A DNA stretch of 64,000 nt from Rhizobium sp. BK418 (lineage in GTDB: Bacteria; Pseudomonadota; Alphaproteobacteria; Rhizobiales; Rhizobiaceae): positions 558,001 to 622,000 of the forward strand of contig NZ_SLZK01000003.1 of the NCBI RefSeq assembly GCF_004341105.1, in the 5' to 3' direction. Positions within the stretch are counted from its first letter, which is position 1; each line of letters starts with the position of its first letter. Of the stretch, positions 7,379 through 19,287 are shown in pieces. A program made the translations under genes and the position numbers. Under the pieces are notes generated by a model. It saw nothing but the letters and a program-made list of their open reading frames with translations, did not search any database and was not told the DNA's origin.

Positions 7379-8290
7379 ATGGCCACGATCGCTTCAGAGC
7401 AGACGATACCGGCAGCGGAGACGCCCAAACGCGCCTTCCGGCTTGCGCCATGGGCGATCTCCTACCTGCAGGCTGCGCCACTCATCGCCATTCTCGGCTT
7501 CTTCTTCATCCTGCCGATCGCCATGATCGCGGTCGTCAGCTTCTGGGACTATGACTTTGCCGGCCTCTATCCCGACTTCCTGACCATGAACTATACCGAC
7601 ACGATCGGTTCGTGGGTCACGTGGAAAACCTATCTCAACACTTTGAAGTTCACCGTTGTCGTCTGGGCGCTGACGCTCTTCATCGGTTTCTGGGTCGCCT
7701 ATTTTCTCGCCTTCCATATCCGCAGGACCTCGACGCAGATGATCCTCTTTCTTGTCTGCACCGTGCCCTTCATGACCTCGAACATCATCCGCATGATCTC
7801 GTGGATTCCGGTGCTCGGCCGTAACGGCCTCGTCAACTCGGCGCTGGTAGAGATGGGCATCGTGCCGCAACCGGTGGAATGGCTGCTCTATTCGGATTTT
7901 GCCGTGGTTCTCGCCATGGTGCATCTCTACACGCTTTTCATGGTGACGCCGATCTTCAACACGCTCATGCGCATCGATCGCTCGCTGTTCGAGGCGGCGC
8001 GCGATGCCGGGGCCTCCGGCTGGCAGGTACTGTGGAATGTCATCATTCCGCTCGCCAAGCCCGGCATGGCGATCGGCACGATCTTCGTCGTCACCCTGGT
8101 CATGGCCGATTTTTCCACCGTGCAGGTCATGTCCGGCGGCCAGAGCGCCTCGGTGGCGCTGATGATGAAGAACCAGATGTCGCTGCTGCAATATCCGGCC
8201 GCTGCCGCCAATGCGGTCGTGCTTTTGGTCGTCGTGCTGATGATGGTTGCCGCGATCCTGCGCGTCGTCGATATCCGCAAGGAGCTTTAG
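7379..8290 (+). CDS. ABC transporter permease (PotB-like)
   Basis: A 303-residue inner-membrane permease with about six hydrophobic segments. The EAA loop that docks to the ATPase reads EAARDAGASGWQVLWNVIIPLAKPG (about residues 205-229). ATG 7379 follows GGGGGAAGA; the open frame further upstream runs through the palindromic repeat and is not coding. The binding-protein-dependent permease fold and neighbours place it with the ATPase at 4797. It is followed after one base by the second permease. Confidence 0.87.
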   Translation: MATIASEQTIPAAETPKRAFRLAPWAISYLQAAPLIAILGFFFILPIAMIAVVSFWDYDFAGLYPDFLTMNYTDTIGSWVTWKTYLNTLKFTVVVWALTLFIGFWVAYFLAFHIRRTSTQMILFLVCTVPFMTSNIIRMISWIPVLGRNGLVNSALVEMGIVPQPVEWLLYSDFAVVLAMVHLYTLFMVTPIFNTLMRIDRSLFEAARDAGASGWQVLWNVIIPLAKPGMAIGTIFVVTLVMADFSTVQVMSGGQSASVALMMKNQMSLLQYPAAAANAVVLLVVVLMMVAAILRVVDIRKEL

Positions 8291-8291
8291 G

Positions 8292-9113
8292 ATGTACCGC
8301 GAAAAACGCTCCCGCGAATTCTACGTGCTCGCCGTCTTCTTCGCGATCTTCGTGCTCTTTCTTTACGGGCCACTCTCGGCGATCGTAATTCTTTCCTTCC
8401 AGGGGCCGGACGGTGGCCTGACCTTTCCGCTGAACGGCGTTTCGCTGCACTGGTTTTTCAACCTCTTCGAGAAGCAGGCGGTCGGCGACTTCGGCGCCTC
8501 CTTCCAGCGCTCCTTCATCCTCGGCCTGATGGTGATGGTCGTCACGGTGGTGGTCTCGCTGATGGCGGGCCTTGCCTTCCGCCGGCGTTTCCGCGGTTCG
8601 TCGGTGCTGTTCTACGCGACGGTCGCGAGCCTCGTCGTACCGTCGATCATCATCTCACTCGGCATCGGTGTGGTCTTCCAGCAAGGCGGCCTGCGGCCCG
8701 CCTGGTATTCCTCGGCCTTCGGGGCGCATCTGACTTGGACGTTGCCTTTCGGCGTGCTGATCATGTTTGCCGTCTTCAACCGTTTCTCGCCGGCATACGA
8801 GGAGGCCGCGCGCGATCTTGGCGCAACGTCGTGGCAAACCTTCCGCCATGTCGTGCTACCGATGATCGCGCCCAGTCTCATCGGCGTTGGCCTGTTCGGG
8901 TTCACGCTCTCCTATGACGAATTCGCCCGCACGCTGATGACGTCTGGCACCTACAATACGCTGCCGCTCGAAATCTACGGCATGACCACGAACGTAACGA
9001 CGCCTGTGCTCTATGCGCTCGGCACGGTCACCACGCTCTTCTCCTTCACCATCATTCTCGTCGCGCTCGGCATTATGACGATGCTCGGCCGGCGGCAGGC
9101 AAAGACCAGCTGA
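8292..9113 (+). CDS. ABC transporter permease (PotC-like)
   Basis: A 273-residue second permease with about six membrane segments. The first is VLAVFFAIFVLFLYGPLSAIV, and the EAA loop is EEAARDLGATSWQTFRHVVLPMIAPS. ATG 8292 starts one base after the previous stop, and the ribosome-binding site AAGGAG lies inside the upstream gene, indicating translational coupling. PotC-type features (LYGPLSAIVILSF and SYDEFARTLMTSG) place it as the partner of the 303-residue permease in a polyamine-type importer. Confidence 0.87.
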   Translation: MYREKRSREFYVLAVFFAIFVLFLYGPLSAIVILSFQGPDGGLTFPLNGVSLHWFFNLFEKQAVGDFGASFQRSFILGLMVMVVTVVVSLMAGLAFRRRFRGSSVLFYATVASLVVPSIIISLGIGVVFQQGGLRPAWYSSAFGAHLTWTLPFGVLIMFAVFNRFSPAYEEAARDLGATSWQTFRHVVLPMIAPSLIGVGLFGFTLSYDEFARTLMTSGTYNTLPLEIYGMTTNVTTPVLYALGTVTTLFSFTIILVALGIMTMLGRRQAKTS

Positions 9114-9114
9114 C

Positions 9115-9858
9115 ATGCGCATATTGATCATCAATCCCAATACGACCGCCTCCATGACCGAGAAAGCGGCAGCCGCTGCCAGTGCGGTTGCCGCCGCCGG
9201 CACCGAGATCATTGCAGCCACCTCACGCATGGGGCCCGTCTCAATTGAGGGACATTATGACGGGGCGCTAGCTATCCCCGGTCTGCTGACGGAGCTGAGA
9301 GAGCGGCAGGCGGCAGGTTATGATGCCGCGATTGTCGCCTGTTTCGACGATACCGGGCTCGATGCAGCGCGTACCTTTGCAAATGTTCCGGTTCTCGGAC
9401 TTTGTGAATCCGCTGTCGCTACCGCGGGCTTCCTCGCCCAGCGCTTTACGGTCGTGACCACTCTGGAGCGCTCCCGTGTGCTCATCGACAATCTCGTGCG
9501 CCGCTATGGCATGGGCGGGCGGGCGAAGGTGCGGGCATCGGATATTCCGGTGCTGGAACTCGAAGACGAAACATCAGGGGCGATCGGCAAACTGAAAGCG
9601 GAAATCGAGCGGGCGCTTTCGGAGGATGGTGCGGAAGCCGTCGTGCTCGGCTGTGCCGGCATGACCGCTCTGGCGCGCGAATTGCAGGAGCTCTATGGCG
9701 TGCCCGTCATCGATGGTGTGGCGGCAGCGGTCAAGCAGGCTGAAGCGCTGGTTTCGCTTGGTCTTTCCACGAGCAAGCGTGGCTCCTATGCCTCGCCGCT
9801 GCCGAAGGCTTTCACGGGCGCGATGAGCGGCTTTGCACCGATCCGGGCGGTTGGCTGA
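9115..9858 (+). CDS. aspartate/glutamate/hydantoin racemase family protein
   Basis: A 247-residue protein of the Asp/Glu/hydantoin racemase family. It starts with the family signature RILIINPNTT and has the two catalytic cysteines C76 (VACFDDTGLDAAR) and C180 (AVVLGCAGMT), at the spacing expected for hydantoin racemases. These enzymes move a proton at an alpha carbon between the two cysteines without a cofactor. The gene begins 1 nt after the permease stop, so the substrate of the transporter is probably what it acts on. Hydantoins, allantoin or amino acid derivatives are candidates, but no hydantoinase is present here. Confidence 0.82.
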   Translation: MRILIINPNTTASMTEKAAAAASAVAAAGTEIIAATSRMGPVSIEGHYDGALAIPGLLTELRERQAAGYDAAIVACFDDTGLDAARTFANVPVLGLCESAVATAGFLAQRFTVVTTLERSRVLIDNLVRRYGMGGRAKVRASDIPVLELEDETSGAIGKLKAEIERALSEDGAEAVVLGCAGMTALARELQELYGVPVIDGVAAAVKQAEALVSLGLSTSKRGSYASPLPKAFTGAMSGFAPIRAVG

Positions 9859-9860
9859 GC

Positions 9861-10472
9861 ATGGCCGTTTCCTTCGATTTCGCCGCCCTCAGCGAACGCG
9901 AACGCTACAAGCTGATGATTGGCACGATCATTCCCCGGCCGATCGCGCTGGTAACGACTGTTGATGAGGAGGGGCGCGTCAATGCCGCACCCTTCTCCTT
10001 CTTCAACTGCCTGTCGGCCGATCCGCCGATCCTGGCCATCGGCGTCGAAAACCACCCGGATATGTCGTTCAAGGATACCGGCCATAATATCCGCATAACC
10101 GAGGTTTTCACGGTCAATATCGTCTCCTTCGCGATCGCCAAGGCCATGCATATTTGCGGCGCCAAATATCCGCGTGGCGTCAACGAGTTGAAGGAGGCAG
10201 GACTGACGGCGATGCCGGGCGTGAAGGTCGCATCGCCCTGGATCGAGGAGGCGCCGGCGGCCTTCGAATGCCGTCGGCATGTGACGCTCGAACTCGGCAA
10301 ATCGCGGCAGATCATCATGGGCGAGATCGTCTATGCACATTACCGCGACGGGGTGGTCGATCCCGAGCGGCTGCATGTGGATCCAGCCATGGTCGATGCC
10401 ATCGCACGGCTTGGCGGCGATACCTGCTCGACCATCCGCGACCGCTTCGAGATGCTGACGCCGAAACTCTAA
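9861..10472 (+). CDS. flavin reductase family protein (FMN-binding split barrel)
   Basis: A 203-residue protein of the FMN-binding split-barrel family. IPRPIALVTTVDEEGRVNAAPFSFFNCLSADPP (about residues 24-56) is the typical flavin-binding region, followed by KDTGHNIRITEVFTVNIVS. Such proteins bind FMN and act as NAD(P)H:flavin reductases or related oxidoreductases; they often feed two-component monooxygenases, but no such oxygenase is nearby. It starts 2 nt after the racemase stop, so it belongs to the same operon, presumably acting on the imported compound. The exact reaction is unknown. Confidence 0.8.
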   Translation: MAVSFDFAALSERERYKLMIGTIIPRPIALVTTVDEEGRVNAAPFSFFNCLSADPPILAIGVENHPDMSFKDTGHNIRITEVFTVNIVSFAIAKAMHICGAKYPRGVNELKEAGLTAMPGVKVASPWIEEAPAAFECRRHVTLELGKSRQIIMGEIVYAHYRDGVVDPERLHVDPAMVDAIARLGGDTCSTIRDRFEMLTPKL

Positions 10473-10561
10473 GCCGTGCAAAGCGCCAAGTTTTGACTTT
10501 ACTTTTTCCCTTCGCGTGAGAATGGTCACAGCCGATCATCGCGCCAGAGGAGGGCCGTGCC

Positions 10562-11050
10562 ATGTCTATCGACGAGGATTTGATCCGTATCGCCGAGCAG
10601 GAAAAGGCTTTGAGCTTCGATGCGTTCGATCTGACGACTGCATGGCAGCTCGGCAAGCTCCTGCAGGAGTTGGCCACCGAACGCGGCCTCGGCATTGCGA
10701 TCGATATCACGCTGCATTCCATGCCCGTCTTCTATGCGGCGCTGCCGGGTGTCACGCCTGACAACGTCAACTGGGTGCGTCGAAAGCGCAATATGGTCTT
10801 CCGCTATTTTCGCAGCAGCTATGCCTCCGGCCTGAAGCTGCAGAAGGAAGGTAAGACGGTGGAGGACAACGGTCTTTCTGCCGCCGATTATGCGCCGCAT
10901 GGCGGGAGCTTCCCAATCAATGTCAGAGGCACGGGCTGTGTCGGTGCCGTCACCGTTTCCGGTCTACCGCAGCGGGACGATCATAATCTCGCTGTCGAGG
11001 CGCTGGCGCTGATCCTGGCGAAGGATCTCGATATGTTGCGGCTTGCATAA
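10562..11050 (+). CDS. UPF0303 / HbpS-like (DUF336-related) protein
   Basis: A 162-residue cytosolic protein with the fold of HbpS/GlcG proteins. Typical segments are LGIAIDITLHSMPVFYAALPG, NWVRRKRNMVFRYFRSSY and GSFPINVRGTGCVGAVTVSGL, plus DHNLAVEAL near the end. The family is sometimes labelled heme-degrading because of a distant link to HbpS, but no heme ligand can be claimed here. It lies 89 nt after the flavin reductase on the same strand and may be the last gene of that operon or have its own promoter. AGAGGAGG precedes the ATG. Confidence 0.75.
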   Translation: MSIDEDLIRIAEQEKALSFDAFDLTTAWQLGKLLQELATERGLGIAIDITLHSMPVFYAALPGVTPDNVNWVRRKRNMVFRYFRSSYASGLKLQKEGKTVEDNGLSAADYAPHGGSFPINVRGTGCVGAVTVSGLPQRDDHNLAVEALALILAKDLDMLRLA

Positions 11051-11188
11051 AGCCGCCTCTTTGTTGACAAATAAAGGCCACGGAATCTTCAAAATCGCGG
11101 TCCGTTCTCGGTGACCCTTGTATTTCGTGACGATAAGGTGCGCCCGGTTTTGTGACTTGCCGCCGGGACACCATGTTACGTTTGCTCT

Positions 11189-11797
11189 TTGCCTTTGCTG
11201 CTACTGGTCTCGAGTCTTTTCCTCGTCTCCTGCAATACGCTCTCGAAGGAAGAATGCGTCGCCGCCGATTGGCGGGTGATCGGTCAATCCGATGGCGCTG
11301 CCGGTTACGAGCCGCAGGAGCGTTTTGCCGCCCACGCCAAGTCCTGCGAGCGGATAAAGATCGTGCCCGATCAGACCATCTGGTATCAGGGCTATCAGGC
11401 GGGCCTCGTGCGCTATTGTACGCCGATGAGCGGTCTGATGCATGGGCAGGCGGGTCACGGCTACTCCAATGTCTGCCCGCCCGAAACGGCACCCGGTTTC
11501 CTGCGCGGCTATACGCTCGGCAACCGTCAGAACTCGCAGCAGTCGCGGCTGAACTCGCTACAGAGCGACTATATGTCGAAGGAAACCGAGATCGACGACC
11601 TGTCACGCAAGCTCAAAGATGCTCCGGATGCGAACCGGCGCGATATCCGTCGGCGGATTGACGATCTTGAAGACGATCTGCGCCGCATTCGCCGCGAGCA
11701 GCGAGATGTGCAGGACGAACTCGACAATACCAGCGCCGAGGTGCAGTGGTTCCAGCAGAACCCGAACGCCGCGCCGCCGGTCATGCCAGGCTACTGA
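11189..11797 (+). CDS. DUF2799-like lipoprotein with unusual start
   Basis: A lipoprotein of about 202 residues. The lipobox LVSC is near residue 15, followed by a cysteine-containing domain resembling DUF2799 (DWRVIGQSDGAAGY, IWYQGYQAGLVRYC, NVCPPETAPGFLRGYTLG). A charged coiled coil of about 60 residues follows (KDAPDANRRDIRRRIDDLEDD...). It is probably anchored in the envelope. The only start in this frame after the stop at 11153 is TTG 11189, which gives a signal peptide lacking basic residues. ATG 11173 (MLRLLFAF...) is one frame off and looks like a better signal start, so a one-base frameshift or sequence error near 11176-11190 is possible. Confidence 0.6.
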   Translation: MPLLLLVSSLFLVSCNTLSKEECVAADWRVIGQSDGAAGYEPQERFAAHAKSCERIKIVPDQTIWYQGYQAGLVRYCTPMSGLMHGQAGHGYSNVCPPETAPGFLRGYTLGNRQNSQQSRLNSLQSDYMSKETEIDDLSRKLKDAPDANRRDIRRRIDDLEDDLRRIRREQRDVQDELDNTSAEVQWFQQNPNAAPPVMPGY

Positions 11798-11811
11798 GGC
11801 TTTCGCCTCAG
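11794..11811. terminator. hairpin spanning two convergent stop codons
   Basis: CTGAGGC (11794-11800) and GCCTCAG (11805-11811) pair around TTTC. The hairpin contains the TGA of the lipoprotein gene and the TGA of the convergent epimerase gene. There is no long T-run, so termination strength is uncertain. Confidence 0.45.
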
Positions 11812-13052
11812 AGCTTGCCGCCGGCTTCGATAATACCCTTGGTCAGGCTGCCCGTTGCCGGGAAGAGCGGGATGAGGCAGGCCTGCAGGGCATGGTAGAT
11901 GTCGCCCTTGCCGGGAAAGAGCGAGTGTGAGGGCACCAGATCTTCCGTCAGTTCCTCATGCCAGCCGCCATTCTTGTGGTCGATAAACGCGCGCTCGATC
12001 ACGTTCCAGATCTTGCGGTAGCATTCCTCGTGATAATCGCTCGGCAGGTGCTCGTTGAGGAAATGCGCGGCCGCGGCACCCTCGCAGGCGGGCCACCAGA
12101 GTTTGTTGCGCTTGGCGGGCTTGTCGGCCCAATCGAGCGTGTAGAAGAAGCCGCCCTTGTCATTATCCCAGCCGAGAACCATAGATTGCTCGAAAAGGGC
12201 CTTGGCGGCATCCGGCATCCATTCGATTTTCTTGCCGCCGAGCGCCCAGAGCTGCAGGATCAGGCGGGTCCATTCCAGCCAATGACCCGGCGTTGTGCCG
12301 GCCGGGCGGAACATTTCGTTCGGATGATAGTAATCCTTATCGAGGTTCCATTCGGCATCGAAATGTTCGGCGACACGCCAGTCGACGGAACCAGCCGAAC
12401 GGCGAATGACGAGATCGGCAATGCTCTCGGCCTTGGTCAGATACTCCCGATCGCCGGTCGCTTCGAAGGCAGCCATCAGCGCTTCGGTGAGATGCATGTT
12501 GGAGTTCTGGCCGCGATAGGTGCCGCCGTCGAGCGGTTGCCAGTCGGCGGTGAATTCTTCCGCAATGGCGCCGTGCTTGGCTTCCCAGAATTTTGTGTTC
12601 AGAACCTCGGTAATATCGGCGAGCATGCCATCGGCGAGCGGGTGGCCGATCGTCTTGGCTGAGGACGCAGCAAGGAGAACGAAGGCATGGCCGTAGCCCT
12701 GCTTGTTGGAATCGACGGGACCGTTGTTATTCACTGACCAGACGTAACCGCCATTCTTGCGGTCGCGGTGTTGGTTCCAGATGTAGTTCATGCCGTGATC
12801 GACGACATCGGCCGCACCCGGGCGGCCGAGCAGCGTGCCGATCGAGAAGCAGTGGACGGCGCGTGAAGCGATATGGAGTGGGCGCACCTGGCCTTCGGCA
12901 TCGAGCGGCTTGCCAGCGTCGTCGAGGTCGTAGAAGCCGCCATTGGGATTAATGGAATTGTGCTGGAAGAAATCGAAGAGACCGTTGGCCTGCGAAAGCA
13001 GCCAGTCTCGGTGATAGGTGCGGGTGGACCAGTTGCCGAGTGCAGATGCCAT
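11808..13052 (-). CDS. AGE-family epimerase/isomerase
   Basis: A 414-residue (alpha/alpha)6-barrel protein of the N-acylglucosamine 2-epimerase family. Visible features are GGFYDLDDAGKPL near residue 40, SRAVHCFSIGTLLGRPG, YGHAFVLLAAS, NSNMHLTEALMAAFEATGD, and the late GDIYHALQACLIPLFP. Members interconvert sugars (GlcNAc/ManNAc, mannose/fructose, cellobiose) with two catalytic histidines; this one resembles the YihS/mannose-isomerase branch more than true GlcNAc epimerases, but the substrate is not certain. GGAGGAG precedes ATG 13052. It is divergent from metH and shares the 171-nt region with the SahR-like operator. There is no other sugar gene beside it. Confidence 0.82.
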   Translation of the reverse strand: MASALGNWSTRTYHRDWLLSQANGLFDFFQHNSINPNGGFYDLDDAGKPLDAEGQVRPLHIASRAVHCFSIGTLLGRPGAADVVDHGMNYIWNQHRDRKNGGYVWSVNNNGPVDSNKQGYGHAFVLLAASSAKTIGHPLADGMLADITEVLNTKFWEAKHGAIAEEFTADWQPLDGGTYRGQNSNMHLTEALMAAFEATGDREYLTKAESIADLVIRRSAGSVDWRVAEHFDAEWNLDKDYYHPNEMFRPAGTTPGHWLEWTRLILQLWALGGKKIEWMPDAAKALFEQSMVLGWDNDKGGFFYTLDWADKPAKRNKLWWPACEGAAAAHFLNEHLPSDYHEECYRKIWNVIERAFIDHKNGGWHEELTEDLVPSHSLFPGKGDIYHALQACLIPLFPATGSLTKGIIEAGGKL

Positions 13053-13159
13053 GATACTCCTCCGAATTCGTGCACAATGCCTTGGGAAACGCCTATATAG
13101 GGGTCAGGCGAGTCTGTCATCCGCCAAGGCTTGCAATGCTCTAAAGCAATCGGCATATG

Positions 13160-13182
13160 TTGACATAAAGATATCTTTATGT
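13160..13182 (+). promoter_or_regulatory. SahR-type operator overlapping the metH promoter
   Basis: A perfect 20-bp palindrome, ACATAAAGATATCTTTATGT, occupies 13163-13182. A consensus -35 (TTGACA, 13160-13165) overlaps its left end, so the palindrome fills the space between -35 and the presumed -10. That is the position expected for a repressor. The same core, ATAAAGATATCTTTAT, is found before the ArsR-type regulator at 49118. Confidence 0.75.
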
Positions 13183-13223
13183 GATTTGTCGTTTCCGATC
13201 TTATGACGTCAAGGAGCCTTCCC

Positions 13224-16997
<3,774 letters not shown>

Positions 16998-17056
16998 TTG
17001 CCGAATCTATTCCGTCACTTCAGGCTAGGCGCTCAGTGATCGATCTAATGAACGGA

Positions 17057-17095
17057 AAAGCCGGAAAGTGATTCACTTTCCGGCTTTAACTTTTT
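17057..17095 (+). terminator. rho-independent terminator downstream of metH
   Basis: AAAGCCGGAAAGTGA (17057-17071) pairs with TCACTTTCCGGCTTT (17073-17087), followed by AACTTTTT. It lies 60 nt after metH and faces the end of the GntR gene, so it may serve both directions. Confidence 0.75.
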
Positions 17096-17110
17096 GAAGT
17101 GAATGAGATT

Positions 17111-17875
17111 TCAGTTGGCCCCGATCGTCAGTTCGGCCACAAAATCATAGGCATCGCCGCGATAGAGTGAGCGCGTGAATTCCACCGCGCGGCCGGAGCC
17201 GAGATAGGAAATACGCTCAATGGAAAGCCCGGCCTGGCCGACGGGGACGCCGAGCAAATGGGCGTCGGCTTCCTTCATGTTGGTCGCGGAAATGCGCTGG
17301 ACAGCGCGGACGGGACGCACGCCGAGGCGCTCCAGCTCGGCATAGAGCGAGTTGCCGACGGCGGAAGGATCGGGCAGGAATTCGCCTGACACGCTCGCAT
17401 TTTCGATCGCCAGGGGCTGGTCGTCGGCGATGCGCAGGCGCGAGAGGCGTGAGACCTTGATGTCGGTGCCGAGGCCGAGGATCATCATTTCATCGGGCGA
17501 GGGCGTATGGACGCCCTTATGCAGCCATTCAGAGCGGGCGGTCATGCCGCGCCGGGCCATATCTTCGGTGAAAGAAGTGAGTTGCGACAGGCGCTGCTCG
17601 ACCTTGGATACCGGCTTTGTGACGAAGGTGCCTGAGCCGTGGCGGCGTACCAGCAGGCCGTCGGCCACAAGCTCGTCGATCGCCTTGCGCACAGTGACGC
17701 GGCTGACAGCGGCGAATTCGGCGATGTCGCGTTCGGGCGGCAAGGCGTCGCCATAGGCGAGGGTTCCGGTGCGGACAGCGTCTTCCAACGTGCGGCGCAG
17801 CTTCACATAAAGTGGACCGGTGCCGCCGGCCTGAAGGCGTTCGGGGGAGAGAATAGAGGCGAGATCATCGGTCAT
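17111..17875 (-). CDS. GntR-family regulator, HutC/UTRA type (NagR-like)
   Basis: A 254-residue repressor-type protein. The winged helix spans residues about 22-90 (YVKLRRTLEDAVRTG, LPPERDIAEFAAVSRVTVRKAIDELVADGLL, GSGTFV). The UTRA ligand domain follows (IKVSRLSRLRIADDQPLAIENA, SIERISYLGSGRAVEFTRSLYRGD). UTRA regulators of the NagR/DasR/YvoA group sense amino-sugar phosphates. It overlaps the kinase gene by 4 nt (ATGA), so the two are co-translated. Its likely operators are the two TGGTAT-T-rich boxes at 18797-18813 and 18926-18942, between the kinase and the ABC transporter operon. Confidence 0.85.
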   Translation of the reverse strand: MTDDLASILSPERLQAGGTGPLYVKLRRTLEDAVRTGTLAYGDALPPERDIAEFAAVSRVTVRKAIDELVADGLLVRRHGSGTFVTKPVSKVEQRLSQLTSFTEDMARRGMTARSEWLHKGVHTPSPDEMMILGLGTDIKVSRLSRLRIADDQPLAIENASVSGEFLPDPSAVGNSLYAELERLGVRPVRAVQRISATNMKEADAHLLGVPVGQAGLSIERISYLGSGRAVEFTRSLYRGDAYDFVAELTIGAN

Positions 17876-18756
17876 GCCGCGCCTCTCTGCTGTTCGTTCA
17901 AGAGTTTGACTGCGAGATCGACGGCACCCTGCAGCGCATCTGCCTTCGGCTCCGACAGCAATGCCTTGTGTCGATCAGCGATCCAGGGATCATAGGCTTT
18001 GGCAAGGCCGCCGAGCAGGCAGACCGATGGGCATCTCGGCCAAGTGAGCACATCGAGGCTTTGATCGATGGCAAGCGCTGCATCCTTGATAATCTCGATT
18101 GCGGTGGCGTCGCCGGCCGCAGCACCTTCGAAGACGGCGGGAGCATAACGAGCGAAATCGGTGGGCCGGGCCGTATGGGCGAATTCGACGAGCCGTTCCG
18201 GATCATTGCCGTATTCGGCCATGACTTTGATCGTTAGGGGGGAGGCGGGGCGAACCTCGTCATAGGCGAGGAGAGATTTTTCCAGGAGGTCGCGACCGAG
18301 ACGGGCGCCGCTCGCCTGATCGCCGACGATTGAGCCCCAGCCGCCAATGCCACGAAGCTTGCCGTCCCGTCGCGCATAATAGACGGAGCCGGTACCGAAG
18401 GCGCCGACGACGCCATCGGCGTCGCCGAGCGCGCCCTGCAGTGAAATAAGCGCATCGGTAACCACGCGGCCGTTTTTGAAGGGCAGAGCCTTTTCGATCC
18501 GCTTGCCGTAGTCGCCGACATTCGCGCCGGCAACGCCGAGCACGGCAGAGACCGTGGAAACGGCTTCACTTTTGAATCCTGCATCGCGCAGGGCCGCACG
18601 GGCAGATTCGACGATGTTGATCAGAGAGTTTTCCAGATCGGAAAGGATATTAGCAGGGCCAGCCTTGCCGTGACCGATGACCTTACCCATTCTGTCCGCA
18701 ACTGCGGCCCGGCAGCTTGTTCCGCCGCCGTCTATGCCGATTGCAAGCTCCGTCAT
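17872..18756 (-). CDS. BadF/BadG-type sugar kinase, probably N-acetylglucosamine kinase
   Basis: A 294-residue protein of the BadF/BadG/BcrA ATPase family. It has the ASKHA phosphate-1 motif AIGIDGGGTSCRAAV at the N-terminus, then GVAGANVGDYG, GVVGAFGTGSVYYARR and GGWGSIVGDQASGARLGRD. The last two are typical of N-acetylglucosamine/glucosamine kinases. It would phosphorylate an amino sugar brought in by the divergent ABC transporter. No nagA or nagB is seen here. ATG 18756 is followed 881 nt later by the overlapping regulator start. The substrate is inferred from family and context. Confidence 0.78.
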   Translation of the reverse strand: MTELAIGIDGGGTSCRAAVADRMGKVIGHGKAGPANILSDLENSLINIVESARAALRDAGFKSEAVSTVSAVLGVAGANVGDYGKRIEKALPFKNGRVVTDALISLQGALGDADGVVGAFGTGSVYYARRDGKLRGIGGWGSIVGDQASGARLGRDLLEKSLLAYDEVRPASPLTIKVMAEYGNDPERLVEFAHTARPTDFARYAPAVFEGAAAGDATAIEIIKDAALAIDQSLDVLTWPRCPSVCLLGGLAKAYDPWIADRHKALLSEPKADALQGAVDLAVKLLNEQQRGAA

Positions 18757-18796
18757 CGGACCTCCGGATACGCCGTTCCCTTGTGTTTTTAGTACA

Positions 18797-18813
18797 ATAC
18801 CAAAAAAATACCA
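18797..18813 (-). promoter_or_regulatory. putative NagR-type operator, kinase-proximal copy
   Basis: ATACCAAAAAAATACCA (plus strand) contains two ATACCA half-sites 11 nt apart, with a third, TTACCA, at 18815-18820. Its reverse complement matches 15 of 17 bases of the box at 18926-18942. It lies 41 nt before the kinase start, where a repressor would block RNA polymerase. Confidence 0.5.
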
Positions 18814-18925
18814 TTTACCAAGTGGAAATGATCGCGAAATGTGGTCTTTTTATCTTATTGATTTTGCGTGATAAAATTTTTTAATCAATTTTCTCTGGCC
18901 CAAAAGTTAATTTCGGCTGGACAAT

Positions 18926-18942
18926 TGGTATTTTTTTGGCCT
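18926..18942 (+). promoter_or_regulatory. putative NagR-type operator, transporter-proximal copy
   Basis: TGGTATTTTTTTGGCCT is an inverted near-copy (15/17) of the kinase-proximal box, placed 113 nt away between it and the transporter operon. Two opposed copies between divergent genes suggest that one regulator controls both promoters, possibly with looping. Confidence 0.5.
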
Positions 18943-19287
18943 TAATTCCGAAAAAGGGAACAGCGTATCGAGGCATGTAGAAACCGGCAAAGAAAAACAA
19001 GGCCGGACAGGTTTCGAGGAAGGTGCAGACAGCGATCCGCAGGGCCGGCTCGGCTCATGGATGCGCAAGCCATCTCTCCACGCTTTTTCTTTATTTTTCA
19101 GCGCCCGGTTCAGCGTATCGGGAGGGCGCGCCATCCGACCGGAGACGCCAGTTTCCGCGTCGGTCGAGCTTCGGGGCCGGCAATCCTGGCGGCTCCAAAA
19201 AGGGGCGTTGGGTGTTTCCTCAGGCACGCCAACTGCTTGTTTCAGACCGAAAACAGCGCCTAGCGGCGCTCAAAACAGGAGAGGGAA

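Larger units (their letters stand above)
18757..19287. other. 531-nt divergent control region between kinase and sugar transporter
   Basis: No convincing gene is present: short open frames here lack ribosome-binding sites and conserved features. AT-rich DNA (18787-18960) carries the two inverted boxes and presumably both promoters. The remaining 330 nt up to 19287 would be a long 5' leader of the binding-protein mRNA. GAGAGGGA precedes ATG 19288. I see no known riboswitch. Confidence 0.6.

Noticed and set aside
13081..13121. CTGTCAT near 13113 as a PHO box before metH
   Set aside because: No second repeat at the 11-nt spacing.
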